The notes under the pieces were generated by a model. The model did no database searches and was not told the DNA's origin. It saw only the letters and a list, made by a program, of their open reading frames with translations. The translations under genes were made by a program, and so were the position numbers. From Neobacillus dielmonensis (GTDB taxonomy: Bacteria > Bacillota > Bacilli > Bacillales > Cytobacillaceae), in assembly GCF_000612665.1 (NCBI RefSeq), contig NZ_HG942074.1, positions 44,904 through 108,903 of the forward strand: 64,000 nucleotides of DNA, read 5' to 3'. Positions 50,345 through 59,864 of this stretch are shown piece after piece. Position 1 is the first letter of the stretch, and each line of letters starts with the position of its first letter.

Positions 50345-53300
50345 ATGACGGTGATTCCAAACATAAGAAAAACCATTCCAACGATAGATTGGCTAACTGA
50401 TGTAAATGTGTTTGCGGTTAATCGTGTTCCGGCGCACTCGGACCATGAATATTATGAATCAGTGGAAGAAGCCCAAAATGGTGCTCCCATGAGATTCCGT
50501 CAGGATTTGAATGGAAATTGGAAGTTTAGCTATAGTGTGAACCCGGGCATCCGCCCGGCTGAATTCTATAAGACAGATTTCCAATGCTCCGGGTGGGGAG
50601 ACATCACAGTTCCTGGACATATCCAGCTGCAAGGTTATGGAAAACCGCAATATGTCAATACCATGTATCCATGGGATGGGCACCATGAGATTCGGCCCCC
50701 GGAAATTCCTGATGAACATAATCCAGTTGGCAGCTATGTTAAGTATTTTGAAGTCCCAGCCCGTTTTCAAGATAAACCGGTTTATATCTCATTCCAAGGA
50801 GTCGAGTCCGCATTCTTTGTTTGGTTAAACGGGGAGTTTGTTGGTTATAGTGAGGACTCGTTTACTCCGGCTGAGTTTGAACTGACTCCTTATCTAGTGG
50901 AGGGAGAGAATAAGCTTGCCGTTGAGGTATATCAACGCAGTACCGGAAGCTGGCTGGAGGACCAGGATTTTTGGCGATTTTCAGGAATCTTTCGCGATGT
51001 TTATCTCTACACAGTGCCGGAAATACATGTCCAGGATTTATTTGTCCGCCCGGAACTGGACTCCACTTTTACCAAAGGGACATTGAAAGCAGATGTAAAA
51101 CTTCAAGGGCAGGCCCCTTCAAAAATAACAGCCGAGTTGGTGGATGCAAAAGGGAATCTCGTTGCCAGCACCACCGGGAACGAGAAGGAAGGAAAATGGT
51201 ACATCTCCATCACTGTAGACAAGCCTAACCTGTGGAGCGCGGAAAATCCTTATTTGTATAAATTATATCTCCAACTCTATAACGAGTTTGGACAATTGGT
51301 AGAAGTTGTTCCACAAAGGATCGGTTTTAGAAGATTCGAGCTCGTTGATAAAATCATGCGGCTCAATGGCGAACGGATTGTCTTCAAAGGGGTAAACCGC
51401 CATGAATTCAATCCCCGCCGCGGACGTGCCATTACAAAGGAAGATATGCTATGGGATATTAAGACGTTGAAGCGAAATAATATCAACGCAGTAAGGACGT
51501 CCCATTATCCTAATCAAAGCTATTGGTACCAGTTATGTGATGAATATGGAATTTATGTCATTGATGAAATGAATTTGGAAACACACGGCTCTTGGCAAAA
51601 GATGGGCAAAGTAGAGCCATCTTGGAACGTTCCGGGCAACAGGCCCGATTGGGAGAACATTGTCATGGACCGGGCTATTTCGATGGTGGAGAGGGACAAG
51701 AACCATCCTTCCATTCTGATTTGGTCGTGTGGCAATGAATCCTATGCCGGAGAGGTCATCCTGAACGTATCCCATTATTTCAGAAAGACCGACCCAAGCC
51801 GCTTGGTTCATTATGAAGGGGTATTCCATAACCGTGATTATAATGAAACGAGCGATATGGAAAGCCGTATGTATGCTAAACCTGATGCTATTGAAAAATA
51901 TCTGACGGAAAACCCAGAAAAGCCGTACATCAGCTGTGAGTACATGCATGCTATGGGCAATTCAGTGGGGGGCATGTATAAATATACCGCGTTAGAACAG
52001 AAGTATCCGATGTATCAAGGTGGATTTATTTGGGATTATATTGACCAAGCCATATATAAGAAGGACCGCTATGGCAATGAATACCTCGCATATGGCGGTG
52101 ATTTTGGAGACAGGCCGACAGATTACGGCTTCTGCACAAATGGGATTGTGTATGCCAATCGGGAGTTGTCACCAAAGATGCAGGAGGTTAAATTTTTATA
52201 TCAAAACTTTAAGCTTCTGCCTGACCAAACCGGTGTAACCATTAAAAATGAAAGCCTGTTCTCGAATACGAGTGACTATGAATTGGAATATGCCTTGTTC
52301 ATAGAGGGGCAGGAAGTATACCGTAACACGCTGGCTGCCGCTGTCGGACCGCAAAGCACGGGACACTTTGAGTTTAACTGGCCTGCAGGCATCATGGCAG
52401 TTAATGGTGAGTACTGTGTCCATACAGCTTTAAAGCTGAAGGAGAGCACGGCATGGGCGGAGGCCGGGTATGAGATTGCGTTTGGGCAATATGTCTTCCA
52501 GTCTGGTTCAAAGGAGTTAGCCCTCCCTAAAGGTGAATTGCGGGTCGCTCATGGAGATGTCAATATTGGCGTACATGGCAAGGACTTTACGGTCATGTTT
52601 TCAAAGCAGCAGGGAAGCTTGGTTTCTTTGAATTACGCAGGAAAAGAGATGATTGCCCTGCCGCCGGCTCCATTATTCTGGAGAGCAACGACAGACAATG
52701 ACCGGGGATTTTCCCAAGGCTTCCATTCTGGGCTTTGGTATGCGGCCAGCTTAACAAGGAAATGCGTGGATACCCAAGTGGAGGAAAACAAGGGACAAGT
52801 GACTGTTAGCTTCACGTATACGTTCTCAATTAACCAGGAGATTGAGGTGAGAACAGCGTACACGGTTTATCCTGATGCTAGTGTACGGGTAAAAACGGCG
52901 TATAAAGGTGCCGAGAGTCTACCGCAGCTGCCGATTTTTGCGTTTTCCTTTAAGGTTCCTGCAGATTATAATCAACTAGAGTGGTATGCAATGGGGCCGG
53001 AAGAAAATTACTCTGACCGAAACAAGGGAGCACGACTCGGTATCTTCCAAAATAACGTAACAGACAATTTATCAGGCTATGTGATGCCGCAAGAGTCCGG
53101 CAATCGTACCGGTGTCAGACGAGTAAGCTTGACGGACGGAAATCAGCAGGGAATGGAAATACGTTCTTTAACAGAACCATTGGAGTGCAATTTTTCTCCA
53201 TATACAGCATTCGAGCTTGAGAACGCTCAGCATGTTTACGAGCTGCCTAACATCCACTATACGGTTGTCACTGTGGCTGGCAAGCAAATGGGAGTCGGCG

Positions 53301-53398
53301 GGGATGATAGCTGGGGGTCACCGGTTCATGAGGAGCACCTCCTCAAGGCGAATGAAAACCTGGAATTTGAATTTATGATTCATAGAGTTGGCATGTAA
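50345..53398 (+). CDS. lacZ: GH2 beta-galactosidase (LacZ type)
   Basis: A 1017-residue cytosolic enzyme (1022 from the alternative ATG at 50330). Sugar-binding and immunoglobulin-like domains precede the TIM barrel with GVNRHEFNPRRGRAITKEDM and the DEMNLETHG motif. The acid/base glutamate is in WSCGNESY and the nucleophile in CEYMHAMGNS, 67 residues apart. This spacing is close to E. coli LacZ (461 and 537). A C-terminal beta-galactosidase small-chain domain is present. It releases terminal beta-galactose from imported oligosaccharides and is co-transcribed with GH88. Its terminator has been split by an IS element. Confidence 0.95.
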   Translation: MTVIPNIRKTIPTIDWLTDVNVFAVNRVPAHSDHEYYESVEEAQNGAPMRFRQDLNGNWKFSYSVNPGIRPAEFYKTDFQCSGWGDITVPGHIQLQGYGKPQYVNTMYPWDGHHEIRPPEIPDEHNPVGSYVKYFEVPARFQDKPVYISFQGVESAFFVWLNGEFVGYSEDSFTPAEFELTPYLVEGENKLAVEVYQRSTGSWLEDQDFWRFSGIFRDVYLYTVPEIHVQDLFVRPELDSTFTKGTLKADVKLQGQAPSKITAELVDAKGNLVASTTGNEKEGKWYISITVDKPNLWSAENPYLYKLYLQLYNEFGQLVEVVPQRIGFRRFELVDKIMRLNGERIVFKGVNRHEFNPRRGRAITKEDMLWDIKTLKRNNINAVRTSHYPNQSYWYQLCDEYGIYVIDEMNLETHGSWQKMGKVEPSWNVPGNRPDWENIVMDRAISMVERDKNHPSILIWSCGNESYAGEVILNVSHYFRKTDPSRLVHYEGVFHNRDYNETSDMESRMYAKPDAIEKYLTENPEKPYISCEYMHAMGNSVGGMYKYTALEQKYPMYQGGFIWDYIDQAIYKKDRYGNEYLAYGGDFGDRPTDYGFCTNGIVYANRELSPKMQEVKFLYQNFKLLPDQTGVTIKNESLFSNTSDYELEYALFIEGQEVYRNTLAAAVGPQSTGHFEFNWPAGIMAVNGEYCVHTALKLKESTAWAEAGYEIAFGQYVFQSGSKELALPKGELRVAHGDVNIGVHGKDFTVMFSKQQGSLVSLNYAGKEMIALPPAPLFWRATTDNDRGFSQGFHSGLWYAASLTRKCVDTQVEENKGQVTVSFTYTFSINQEIEVRTAYTVYPDASVRVKTAYKGAESLPQLPIFAFSFKVPADYNQLEWYAMGPEENYSDRNKGARLGIFQNNVTDNLSGYVMPQESGNRTGVRRVSLTDGNQQGMEIRSLTEPLECNFSPYTAFELENAQHVYELPNIHYTVVTVAGKQMGVGGDDSWGSPVHEEHLLKANENLEFEFMIHRVGM

Positions 53399-53420
53399 TT
53401 GAGTAGACGTGAATTAGTGT

Positions 53421-53435
53421 TAGAACAAAAACGCC
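53421..53435. terminator. left arm of a terminator split by the IS element
   Basis: TAGAACAAAAACGCC (53421-53435) is the exact complement of GGCGTTTTTGTTCTA (54767-54781). Without the IS and one copy of its 3-bp target duplication the two arms form a 15-bp hairpin with a 14-nt loop, a bidirectional terminator for the GH2 gene and the leftward gene at 54779. Confidence 0.85.
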
Positions 53436-53486
53436 CCCGTAGTAATAGACTGACATAGGCATATGAGACAATAATAAAACACCTTC

Positions 53487-54311
53487 TTAGGCTGCCATAC
53501 TACCATATTCTAATGGTGTGTGGTAGCCTAATTTTTCTTGGATACGCTCATCATTGTAATATTTAATATATTGGTCCACTTGCTCTCTGACCGCCTCTAA
53601 AGACATTGAATTAAACTTCACGTACTGGAATCCCTCTGATTTTAGATTTGAGTGGAACGACTCAATAACTGCATTATCCCAACAGTTCCCCCTTCTTGAC
53701 ATACTACTTACCAGGTTCTTCTCTTTTACTATATTTTGATAGGCATATGAAGTATATACACTACCTTGATCCGAATGGATGATAACGCCTGTAGGGTTTC
53801 CTCTTACTTCTAACGCATCTTTTAATGTATCTATAACTAAAGGTGTTTGTTGATGTGTATACAGTTTATAAGACACAATTTGATTATTGTATAAGTCCAT
53901 TATGGTCGATAGATAGAGCGTAGATGAACCATATTGTATGTAAGTGATATCCGTTACCCACTTTTGATTAGGCAAAACTGCCTTAAAATCACGCTCTAAT
54001 AGGTTGGGCGCAATAATAACCGATTCTCCTTGAGATTTCCATTTTCGTTTGGGTTTCACTCCGCACTGTAAATGATGTTTCTGCATAATGCGTTGAACTG
54101 TGTTTCGATTTAGCTTTATTTGATAATTACGTTTTAATAATTGTGTAATCTTACGGTGCCCATAACGATATTTCGTTTCAATACATACTGAAATAATTGT
54201 CTCTTCATACCTGGACAATTTGACTTCTTGATTGGATGCCCAACGATAGTAAGTAGCTCTGGGGACATTTAGAGCTGCTAAAATAGCTGTAACAGTATAC
54301 TTTTTACGCAA
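53487..54311 (-). CDS. IS3-family transposase OrfB
   Basis: A 274-residue integrase-type transposase part. The DDE residues are in VTDITYIQY, HSDQGSVYTS and WDNAVIESFHSNLKSE, and the C-terminal YNDERIQEKLGYHTPLEY motif is typical. Its frame is -1 relative to orfA, and IS3 elements usually make an OrfAB fusion by ribosomal slippage. Upstream orfA is broken, so functional transposase is unlikely to be made from this copy. Confidence 0.95.
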   Translation of the reverse strand: MRKKYTVTAILAALNVPRATYYRWASNQEVKLSRYEETIISVCIETKYRYGHRKITQLLKRNYQIKLNRNTVQRIMQKHHLQCGVKPKRKWKSQGESVIIAPNLLERDFKAVLPNQKWVTDITYIQYGSSTLYLSTIMDLYNNQIVSYKLYTHQQTPLVIDTLKDALEVRGNPTGVIIHSDQGSVYTSYAYQNIVKEKNLVSSMSRRGNCWDNAVIESFHSNLKSEGFQYVKFNSMSLEAVREQVDQYIKYYNDERIQEKLGYHTPLEYGSMAA

Positions 54312-54331
54312 CCTTTGTACTAACTGGAGGA

Positions 54332-54674
54332 CTACTGCTTTCTCAACTCCTTTTCGATCTCCAAATACTTTTTTAAGATTTCATTCTCCATTTTTAAATG
54401 GGTAATTTGACTCTCTTTCTTTTCCTCAGCACTTTGATAATCCGGCCCATGTCCATAGGTGTACTGTTTACCAATCGGCTGATTAAATCTGTTTACCAAT
54501 CGGCTGATTAAATCTGTTTACTTGATTTTCACGATACCATTTCATCCATGTTTTAATTTGAGATACATTTTTTATCCCATAATTTTTCATAATTTCTTGA
54601 TTTGTAAACTGCCCACTCATTTTATCCTTAACTACTGCCCACTTTGTTTCACTTGAATAAACGTTTTTGCCCAC
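54332..54674 (-). pseudogene. IS3-family OrfA, frameshifted by a 25-bp duplication
   Basis: DNA-binding first frame of the transposase. A GTG at 54674 follows GGAGG and begins VGKNVYSSETKWAVV, with a helix-turn-helix (FTNQEIMKNYGIKNVSQI). After NRFNQPIGKQ the reading frame stops, because the 25-bp unit at 54464-54513 is present twice. Removing one copy restores a full frame through a leucine-zipper-like end (ITHLKMENEILKKYLEIEKE) to a TAG at 54332. Confidence 0.88.
54464..54520. repeat. 25-bp tandem duplication inside orfA
   Basis: The unit beginning CTGTTTACCAATCGGC occurs twice in a row with a further 7 bases of a third copy. Since 25 is not a multiple of three it shifts the orfA frame. 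Confidence 0.93.
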
Positions 54675-54778
54675 GCAAAAACACCTCCGAATTAGTACTT
54701 TTAATAAGTGTACCATTTCGAGGGTGTTTTATAGTGTCTCATTTCAGTAGGTTAGTCTATAAAGGAGGCGTTTTTGTT

Positions 54779-55300
54779 CTACTTTTTATAAATCAACGGC
54801 ATGATGGACCAGCTCATAAAGGCGCAGCAGGTACCGATTAAAAATAAGAATGCGAAGGTAAAGGTTGTTTTTCTAACTCGATTGGCCTCTCCCGCAAAAA
54901 CGTGGCGACTTAAAAGGAAAGAATATATTGGGAAAAGGATAAGTGTTGTAACAAAGAGCATGAAATTAAATCGATAATCGGCAAATGAGAATGGAATCAT
55001 AGCCATCGGTTTATCGGATGGATCAAATAAAATTAAAGGAATGAAAAGTGGAAGTGTCACCATACCAATTTTCCAAATGACCTGTTTTCTACTTTGACGA
55101 TTGTTGAACTTCCAGTAAAAGAACCATCCGAATCCATAAAAGCATGCGAAAATAAGTGTTTCGATAATAAGTGGTGATAGGTGCTGATATGGCAAAAACA
55201 ATCGAATAAAAGAGAAAAGAATATATAGGATGCCCCCATATAACAATTGGAAAAGCGAACCTAGCATTCCACCCGATAAAAATTCTAAATACCTCAACAA
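54779..55300 (-). CDS. hypothetical membrane protein
   Basis: A 173-residue protein with about five hydrophobic segments and a short charged loop (KFNNRQSRKQ). No family recognised. Its stop codon lies in the right arm of the terminator that the IS element has split. It may share that terminator with the GH2 gene but is otherwise unrelated to the carbohydrate locus. Confidence 0.75.
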   Translation of the reverse strand: MLRYLEFLSGGMLGSLFQLLYGGILYILFSFIRLFLPYQHLSPLIIETLIFACFYGFGWFFYWKFNNRQSRKQVIWKIGMVTLPLFIPLILFDPSDKPMAMIPFSFADYRFNFMLFVTTLILFPIYSFLLSRHVFAGEANRVRKTTFTFAFLFLIGTCCAFMSWSIMPLIYKK

Positions 55301-55431
55301 AGTAGACCTCTTTCTTCAAAAATATGTCCTGTATGTGTAAGTCCGAATTTTCCTAATATTACCTACATATTACCATAAAGCGGCGCTTGCCTCTCACTTT
55401 TTTCAACAATAATGTTGATCTTTTTAACACT

Positions 55432-55525
55432 GTTGATAGGAGAGAAAGGCGCTCGACTAGTGCTGGAGTACGGGGCTCCCCGGCACGCCCACGGGAATGC
55501 TTAAGCGACTGGAGCGGAAATCAAA
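55432..55525. repeat. dispersed repeat element, copy 2 (short)
   Basis: Begins GTTGATAGGAGAGAAAGGCGC and ends TTAAGCGACTGGAGCGGAAA, then a CCAAATTTAACA flank. It matches both ends of the longer copy at 21777-21997 but lacks much of its interior. Confidence 0.75.
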
Positions 55526-55634
55526 GGCCAAATTTAACAAAACCTTTTTAAAAAGTATGGAAGGAAAAAGATGTAAAAAAAACAATGAATCTAGTCAATA
55601 TAATGCTATATGGATGAAAAGAATCTATGAAATA

Positions 55635-55650
55635 ATGAAAGCGTTATCAA
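55635..55650 (+). promoter_or_regulatory. perfect cre (CcpA) site before the GH59 gene
   Basis: ATGAAAGCGTTATCAA matches WTGNAARCGNWWWCAW at all 16 positions, 226 bases before the GH59 start. It points to carbon catabolite repression of this secreted enzyme. No further gene is seen from 55301 to 55875. Confidence 0.75.
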
Positions 55651-55875
55651 AGTTCCTTTGGAAAATAGGTTTTTAAAAAAGGAGGGATCTGATAAGAATT
55701 TTACAAAATGTTTTTAACCCCTAAGAATGACAGCATGCAAACACGCCTCCATAGAATAACCTCAGAATCTTTCAGTAATGCCAGGTAAGTTCATAAAACT
55801 CTAATAGAAATAGCGCAATCATATGTTGATTTCGTTTTTTTTGTCTTGAGCGAAAAGAGGGGAAGATTTTAAAAA

Positions 55876-58800
55876 ATGGGAAGAAAAAAGGCTAAAAAGA
55901 TATTCAGGGGTCTATGTGCGGCCTCCATGGTATTGGGATCCGTTGGATTTGTCGGTGCCAATGTTTCAAAGGCGGATGTCATCACGAAAACCATTACAAT
56001 CAACGGCAACGATACAGATCAATATAATCGTTTTAAAGGCTTTGGAACGGTCACGGCCAACAATACATCCCGATTATTGCTTGATTACAAGGAAGAACAT
56101 CCAAAAGAATACTGGGAAATCATGAACAAACTGTTTAATAAAGACACAGGGGCTGGGTTAACGCATATTAAAGTAGAGCTTGGAGCCGATGTAAACTCCT
56201 CATCGGGTACGGAGCCTGCCACGATGCGATATGCGGATGAACCAGCCAATGTACTTCGAGGGGCGGGGTTACAATTTGCCGCCGATGCCAAATCAATCAA
56301 TCCAAATATCTCGGTTGAAATCCTGCGCTGGGGTGAGCCGCGTTGGACTTGGAACGGAGCAGAAAATAACGAATACGAGAACCGCTACCAATGGTATAAG
56401 CAGACTTTCGATGCGATTTATAAAGAGTATGGTTTTAAACTGGACTATATTGGAATCTCTCAAAATGAGAGAACCCAAAATAATAATGTTAGTGATAGTC
56501 GTAACGAAGTGGACTGGCTGAAATTTTTTACTTCAAGAATCAAGCAAGAACCCAACTATGATACAGACTATAAAGATATTAAACTGGTTGCAGCCGATGG
56601 GTATCGTGATACCAAATCCATCAGCCAAGTGCTGCTTAACAATCCGGATCTAATCGATGAAATTGATGTCATCAGCTCTCATTATGGACTGACGGGGTCA
56701 AATGAACTCAACCAATTGCAAAATAAATTGATTTCAGAGGGCAAACAGCCTAAAGAAAACTGGGTGTCCGAGGGAATTGCCCCAATGATCAATGCCAGGT
56801 ACCGTGAAAACATGGAGCCGAATTATAATGGGCTTGGCGGAAAAGCAGGAATCATTGATGTCACATCAAGGATTATTTCTGTCTATAACTGGACCGGTGC
56901 GGGCAATACACCGCTTAATGCCGTTTCATTTGACTTCCAGCCTTCTGTCGCAGCTTTCTACGAAGGTGCTGCCTATAATCCAAAACACCTGATTAGCGCG
57001 TACGACCCATGGTCCGGTTTTTATGAAGCGGATGGCGGCTTAGAAGGTGTCCGTCATGTAATGAACTTTGTCGGACAGGATGATCTCTCCACCCCAGAAG
57101 ATGAGAGCTGGATGTATGTAAAAGGGGCAACCTATAGTGACGGTGCCTTCTTCGACGGTGGTGTCGATGTCGATACGAGCACACACAATTATTTAACCTT
57201 AAAAGATCCAAAAACAGATGACTATACAACCGTTTTTGCCAATAATACAAAGAATACCCGAAAATATACGATTAAACTTGAAAACCTAAAAGAGAAAGAA
57301 GATGCCCCTGTCTATGTTTGGGAAACCCGTGGTTCCGATAAGGGAGAAAGCGTGGATGCCAACTGGTTTAAAAATGTGGGTAAGGTAACACCAAAAGACG
57401 GTGTATATGAGATTGAAGTAAAACCGTATTCTATCGTAACCATTTCCACATTAGACAAGAAGTCAGAAGTGGAAGGCTTTGAATATCAACCGGAACCGGT
57501 GGATGTTTCAAAAGACACCATCTTGCCGTTGCCGTATACCGACGATTTTGAATACAAAAAATATCCTGTCGATGAAAAAGGCAGGGATTATGTGGACCGC
57601 CGCGGTGGAACTCCACGATACACGACTGACCAGATGGGCGCTTTTGAGGTTGTGAAAGAAGCATCCCAACCTGCAGCAAGTGGGAGTGCTGCACGTACTG
57701 ATCTGCAAATTCCGGATGCAAAGGCTCATGGAAACATGCTGCAGCAAAAAATGACTCCAGACATTATTGGAGCAGATTGGGCCGTTTGGGGAGGAAAGGA
57801 TGGAACCGCATCTTCCAGCAATCCATTTACCAATATTGGTGACCATCGCTGGGTCAACTATAAAGCTTCCTATGACTTTTTACTAGATACGCATACACCT
57901 GAAGCAGCAGGCAGAAGCAACTATGCCTTAATTGGTGTAAGACAGGTGAAAGCCGGCGGCACGGATTCCAATGCGCCATACAATGCCCGTATTTTTGCGG
58001 ATGGTAAATATGAAATTCTTAAGCTTGGAAAAGTGGAAAAGAGCGGAACGATTGAAAACTTCGATAACAAGGTATGGCACAATCTAGCTTTTGAAGCAAA
58101 AGAAAATGTGTTTACCCTGTATCTGGATGGAAAAGAAATCGATGCCTTTACGGACAAGGATTCCAGTGTTATGGCAGGCAGAGTAACAATTGGATCTGGT
58201 TATTACGAAACCCTGATGGACAACTTCCGTGTGGATCCGGTTAAAGGCTATACTTATACTTCGGATAAAATCGACAGTGCTCAAGGCAAGAAATATGATT
58301 CCGAAGAGGCGGCTTTGAATAATAGGGATACCTTGAATCCCATTGCCTATCTTGGCCAATGGGATTATACCCAAGCCGGTTATGCTCATTTTAACCGTAC
58401 CCAAATGACGGCAACAACGACTGTTCCGGTATGGAACGGTGTAACCGTCGGACACAAGGACTCTACTGCGGTGCAAGGTACACTGAACAAAGTATTCTAC
58501 TCTTCAGGTTGGTCTTCCAACAGCAGCAACGCGTGGGCTTCCGTTGGCGGGTCACTTGAAATTAAATTTAAAGGAACGGAAATCAGATTGTTCGGCGAAA
58601 CCAATCCATCAAACGGCAAAGGTGACGTTTACCTCGATGGAGAGTTAGTCGGTGAAGCGAATTACGTAAATAATAGCAGTGTGACGCAAATGGTCTGGTC
58701 TGCTGCGGATTTGGCAGATAAAGAGCATACTCTGAAAGTGGTGGCTAAAGAAAAGTACATTAGCTTTACCAAAGCTGAAATTGAAACAACTGACCCAGTA

Positions 58801-59679
58801 TTAGCCGTCCAAAAATTAGGACCGACTGATATTGTTAAAACATCAGATGAATCAAAGATTGAAAATAAAGAAAACACGGTTTATCTCTTCAGAAAAGGAT
58901 CTGACTGGGGATCTAATACCACAAATGCGTGGGCGAATTTCAATGACAGTCCGTATGTTCTTATTAATTTCACTGGATCAGGAATTGACTTTTTGGCTCA
59001 ACCTAATGCTGCACAAAAGTATAATTTTGAGCTTGACGGTACAGATGCAGGCAACTTTAGTGTAAATGCCAACGGTGTAATGTATTCAGTCAGAGATCTA
59101 GAAGAAAAGGCTCATACGTTAAAGGTATCTCTTAAAGATAATGCTAGAACCGAAACCTACATGGATTATCGCGGTGTTAACATCTATAGCACACCAAAAG
59201 CAGATAGTCCTAAGAGCAGCATGGTCTTCCATTTTGATGGATCTGGTTTCAATTTGTTTGGTGCAACTCCGGATGCCTTGATTGACGTTTATGTCGATGG
59301 CCAATTGATTGATGAGAATTACAGAATCTACGCGAAGGGCGACCGGCAAACGTCTTATAACGTTCGCGGACTAAAAGATGCCAAGCATACAGCTAAAGTC
59401 GTGATTAAAGGCGGTACCTTTACTTTGGATGGTATTGACGTCATTACTGGCCGAAATAAAGTGGAAGTGGATAAAACCAAACTTCAGAAAGTGTATGATG
59501 ATAATCAAAGTCTAGACCATAAGAATTACACTGATGAAAGCTGGAAAACCTTCCATAAAGCATTTCAATCAGCCAAAGAGGTATTGCAAAATCCTGAATC
59601 CACGCTAGAGCAAGTGGTAGCCGCAAAGACCTCTTTACAGGCAGGAGTAGAAGGATTGGTTGAGGTACCTAACAATTAG
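55876..59679 (+). CDS. secreted multidomain GH59-type beta-galactosidase
   Basis: A 1267-residue exported enzyme. Signal peptide to about residue 34. Residues 40-390 resemble the GH59 (galactocerebrosidase) barrel: FKGFGTVTANNTSRLLLDY, LTHIKVELGADVNSSSGTEP, acid/base glutamate E198 in SQNERTQ and nucleophile E299 in WVSEGIAP. A beta-domain follows, then a lectin-like domain at about 555-790 as in GALC. Three similar beta-sandwich repeats (near 874-970, 1004-1105 and 1113-1195) may bind carbohydrate. The C-terminus (1195-1265) is a FIVAR-type helical domain. No LPXTG or SLH anchor, so it is probably released. It would remove beta-galactose from outer chains of a plant glycan. A perfect cre site lies upstream. 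Confidence 0.85.
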   Translation: MGRKKAKKIFRGLCAASMVLGSVGFVGANVSKADVITKTITINGNDTDQYNRFKGFGTVTANNTSRLLLDYKEEHPKEYWEIMNKLFNKDTGAGLTHIKVELGADVNSSSGTEPATMRYADEPANVLRGAGLQFAADAKSINPNISVEILRWGEPRWTWNGAENNEYENRYQWYKQTFDAIYKEYGFKLDYIGISQNERTQNNNVSDSRNEVDWLKFFTSRIKQEPNYDTDYKDIKLVAADGYRDTKSISQVLLNNPDLIDEIDVISSHYGLTGSNELNQLQNKLISEGKQPKENWVSEGIAPMINARYRENMEPNYNGLGGKAGIIDVTSRIISVYNWTGAGNTPLNAVSFDFQPSVAAFYEGAAYNPKHLISAYDPWSGFYEADGGLEGVRHVMNFVGQDDLSTPEDESWMYVKGATYSDGAFFDGGVDVDTSTHNYLTLKDPKTDDYTTVFANNTKNTRKYTIKLENLKEKEDAPVYVWETRGSDKGESVDANWFKNVGKVTPKDGVYEIEVKPYSIVTISTLDKKSEVEGFEYQPEPVDVSKDTILPLPYTDDFEYKKYPVDEKGRDYVDRRGGTPRYTTDQMGAFEVVKEASQPAASGSAARTDLQIPDAKAHGNMLQQKMTPDIIGADWAVWGGKDGTASSSNPFTNIGDHRWVNYKASYDFLLDTHTPEAAGRSNYALIGVRQVKAGGTDSNAPYNARIFADGKYEILKLGKVEKSGTIENFDNKVWHNLAFEAKENVFTLYLDGKEIDAFTDKDSSVMAGRVTIGSGYYETLMDNFRVDPVKGYTYTSDKIDSAQGKKYDSEEAALNNRDTLNPIAYLGQWDYTQAGYAHFNRTQMTATTTVPVWNGVTVGHKDSTAVQGTLNKVFYSSGWSSNSSNAWASVGGSLEIKFKGTEIRLFGETNPSNGKGDVYLDGELVGEANYVNNSSVTQMVWSAADLADKEHTLKVVAKEKYISFTKAEIETTDPVLAVQKLGPTDIVKTSDESKIENKENTVYLFRKGSDWGSNTTNAWANFNDSPYVLINFTGSGIDFLAQPNAAQKYNFELDGTDAGNFSVNANGVMYSVRDLEEKAHTLKVSLKDNARTETYMDYRGVNIYSTPKADSPKSSMVFHFDGSGFNLFGATPDALIDVYVDGQLIDENYRIYAKGDRQTSYNVRGLKDAKHTAKVVIKGGTFTLDGIDVITGRNKVEVDKTKLQKVYDDNQSLDHKNYTDESWKTFHKAFQSAKEVLQNPESTLEQVVAAKTSLQAGVEGLVEVPNN

Positions 59680-59700
59680 TTAAATTCAGTTACAGAATAA

Positions 59701-59748
59701 TGAAAGAGGCCTGTGCCACTTAAAGAGGTGGCATCTGGCCTCTTTCAT
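59701..59748 (+). terminator. terminator of the GH59 gene
   Basis: TGAAAGAGGCC (59701-59711) pairs with GGCCTCTTTCA (59738-59748), with an inner TGCCAC/GTGGCA pair; T-run weak. Confidence 0.8.
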
Positions 59749-59864
59749 TATGTGTGACTATAACATACTTTTTATAAATGGTATTTATATCCAATAAAGA
59801 GTTATAATGGAAGAAAATTATACAAACCTATGAATTAAAACTATTTATAATTAAGGTGATAATA

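Larger units (their letters stand above)
53446..54759 (-). mobile_element. IS3-family insertion sequence (IS150 group)
   Basis: A 1314-bp element with imperfect terminal inverted repeats. Left end TAGACTGACATAGG... and right end (reverse complement) TAGACTAACCTACT..., then shared ATGAGACA and TAAAACACC. Flanking TAA on both sides (53443-53445, 54760-54762) is a probable 3-bp target duplication. It carries orfA and orfB on the minus strand. A 25-bp tandem duplication breaks orfA, so this copy is probably inactive. Confidence 0.88.
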
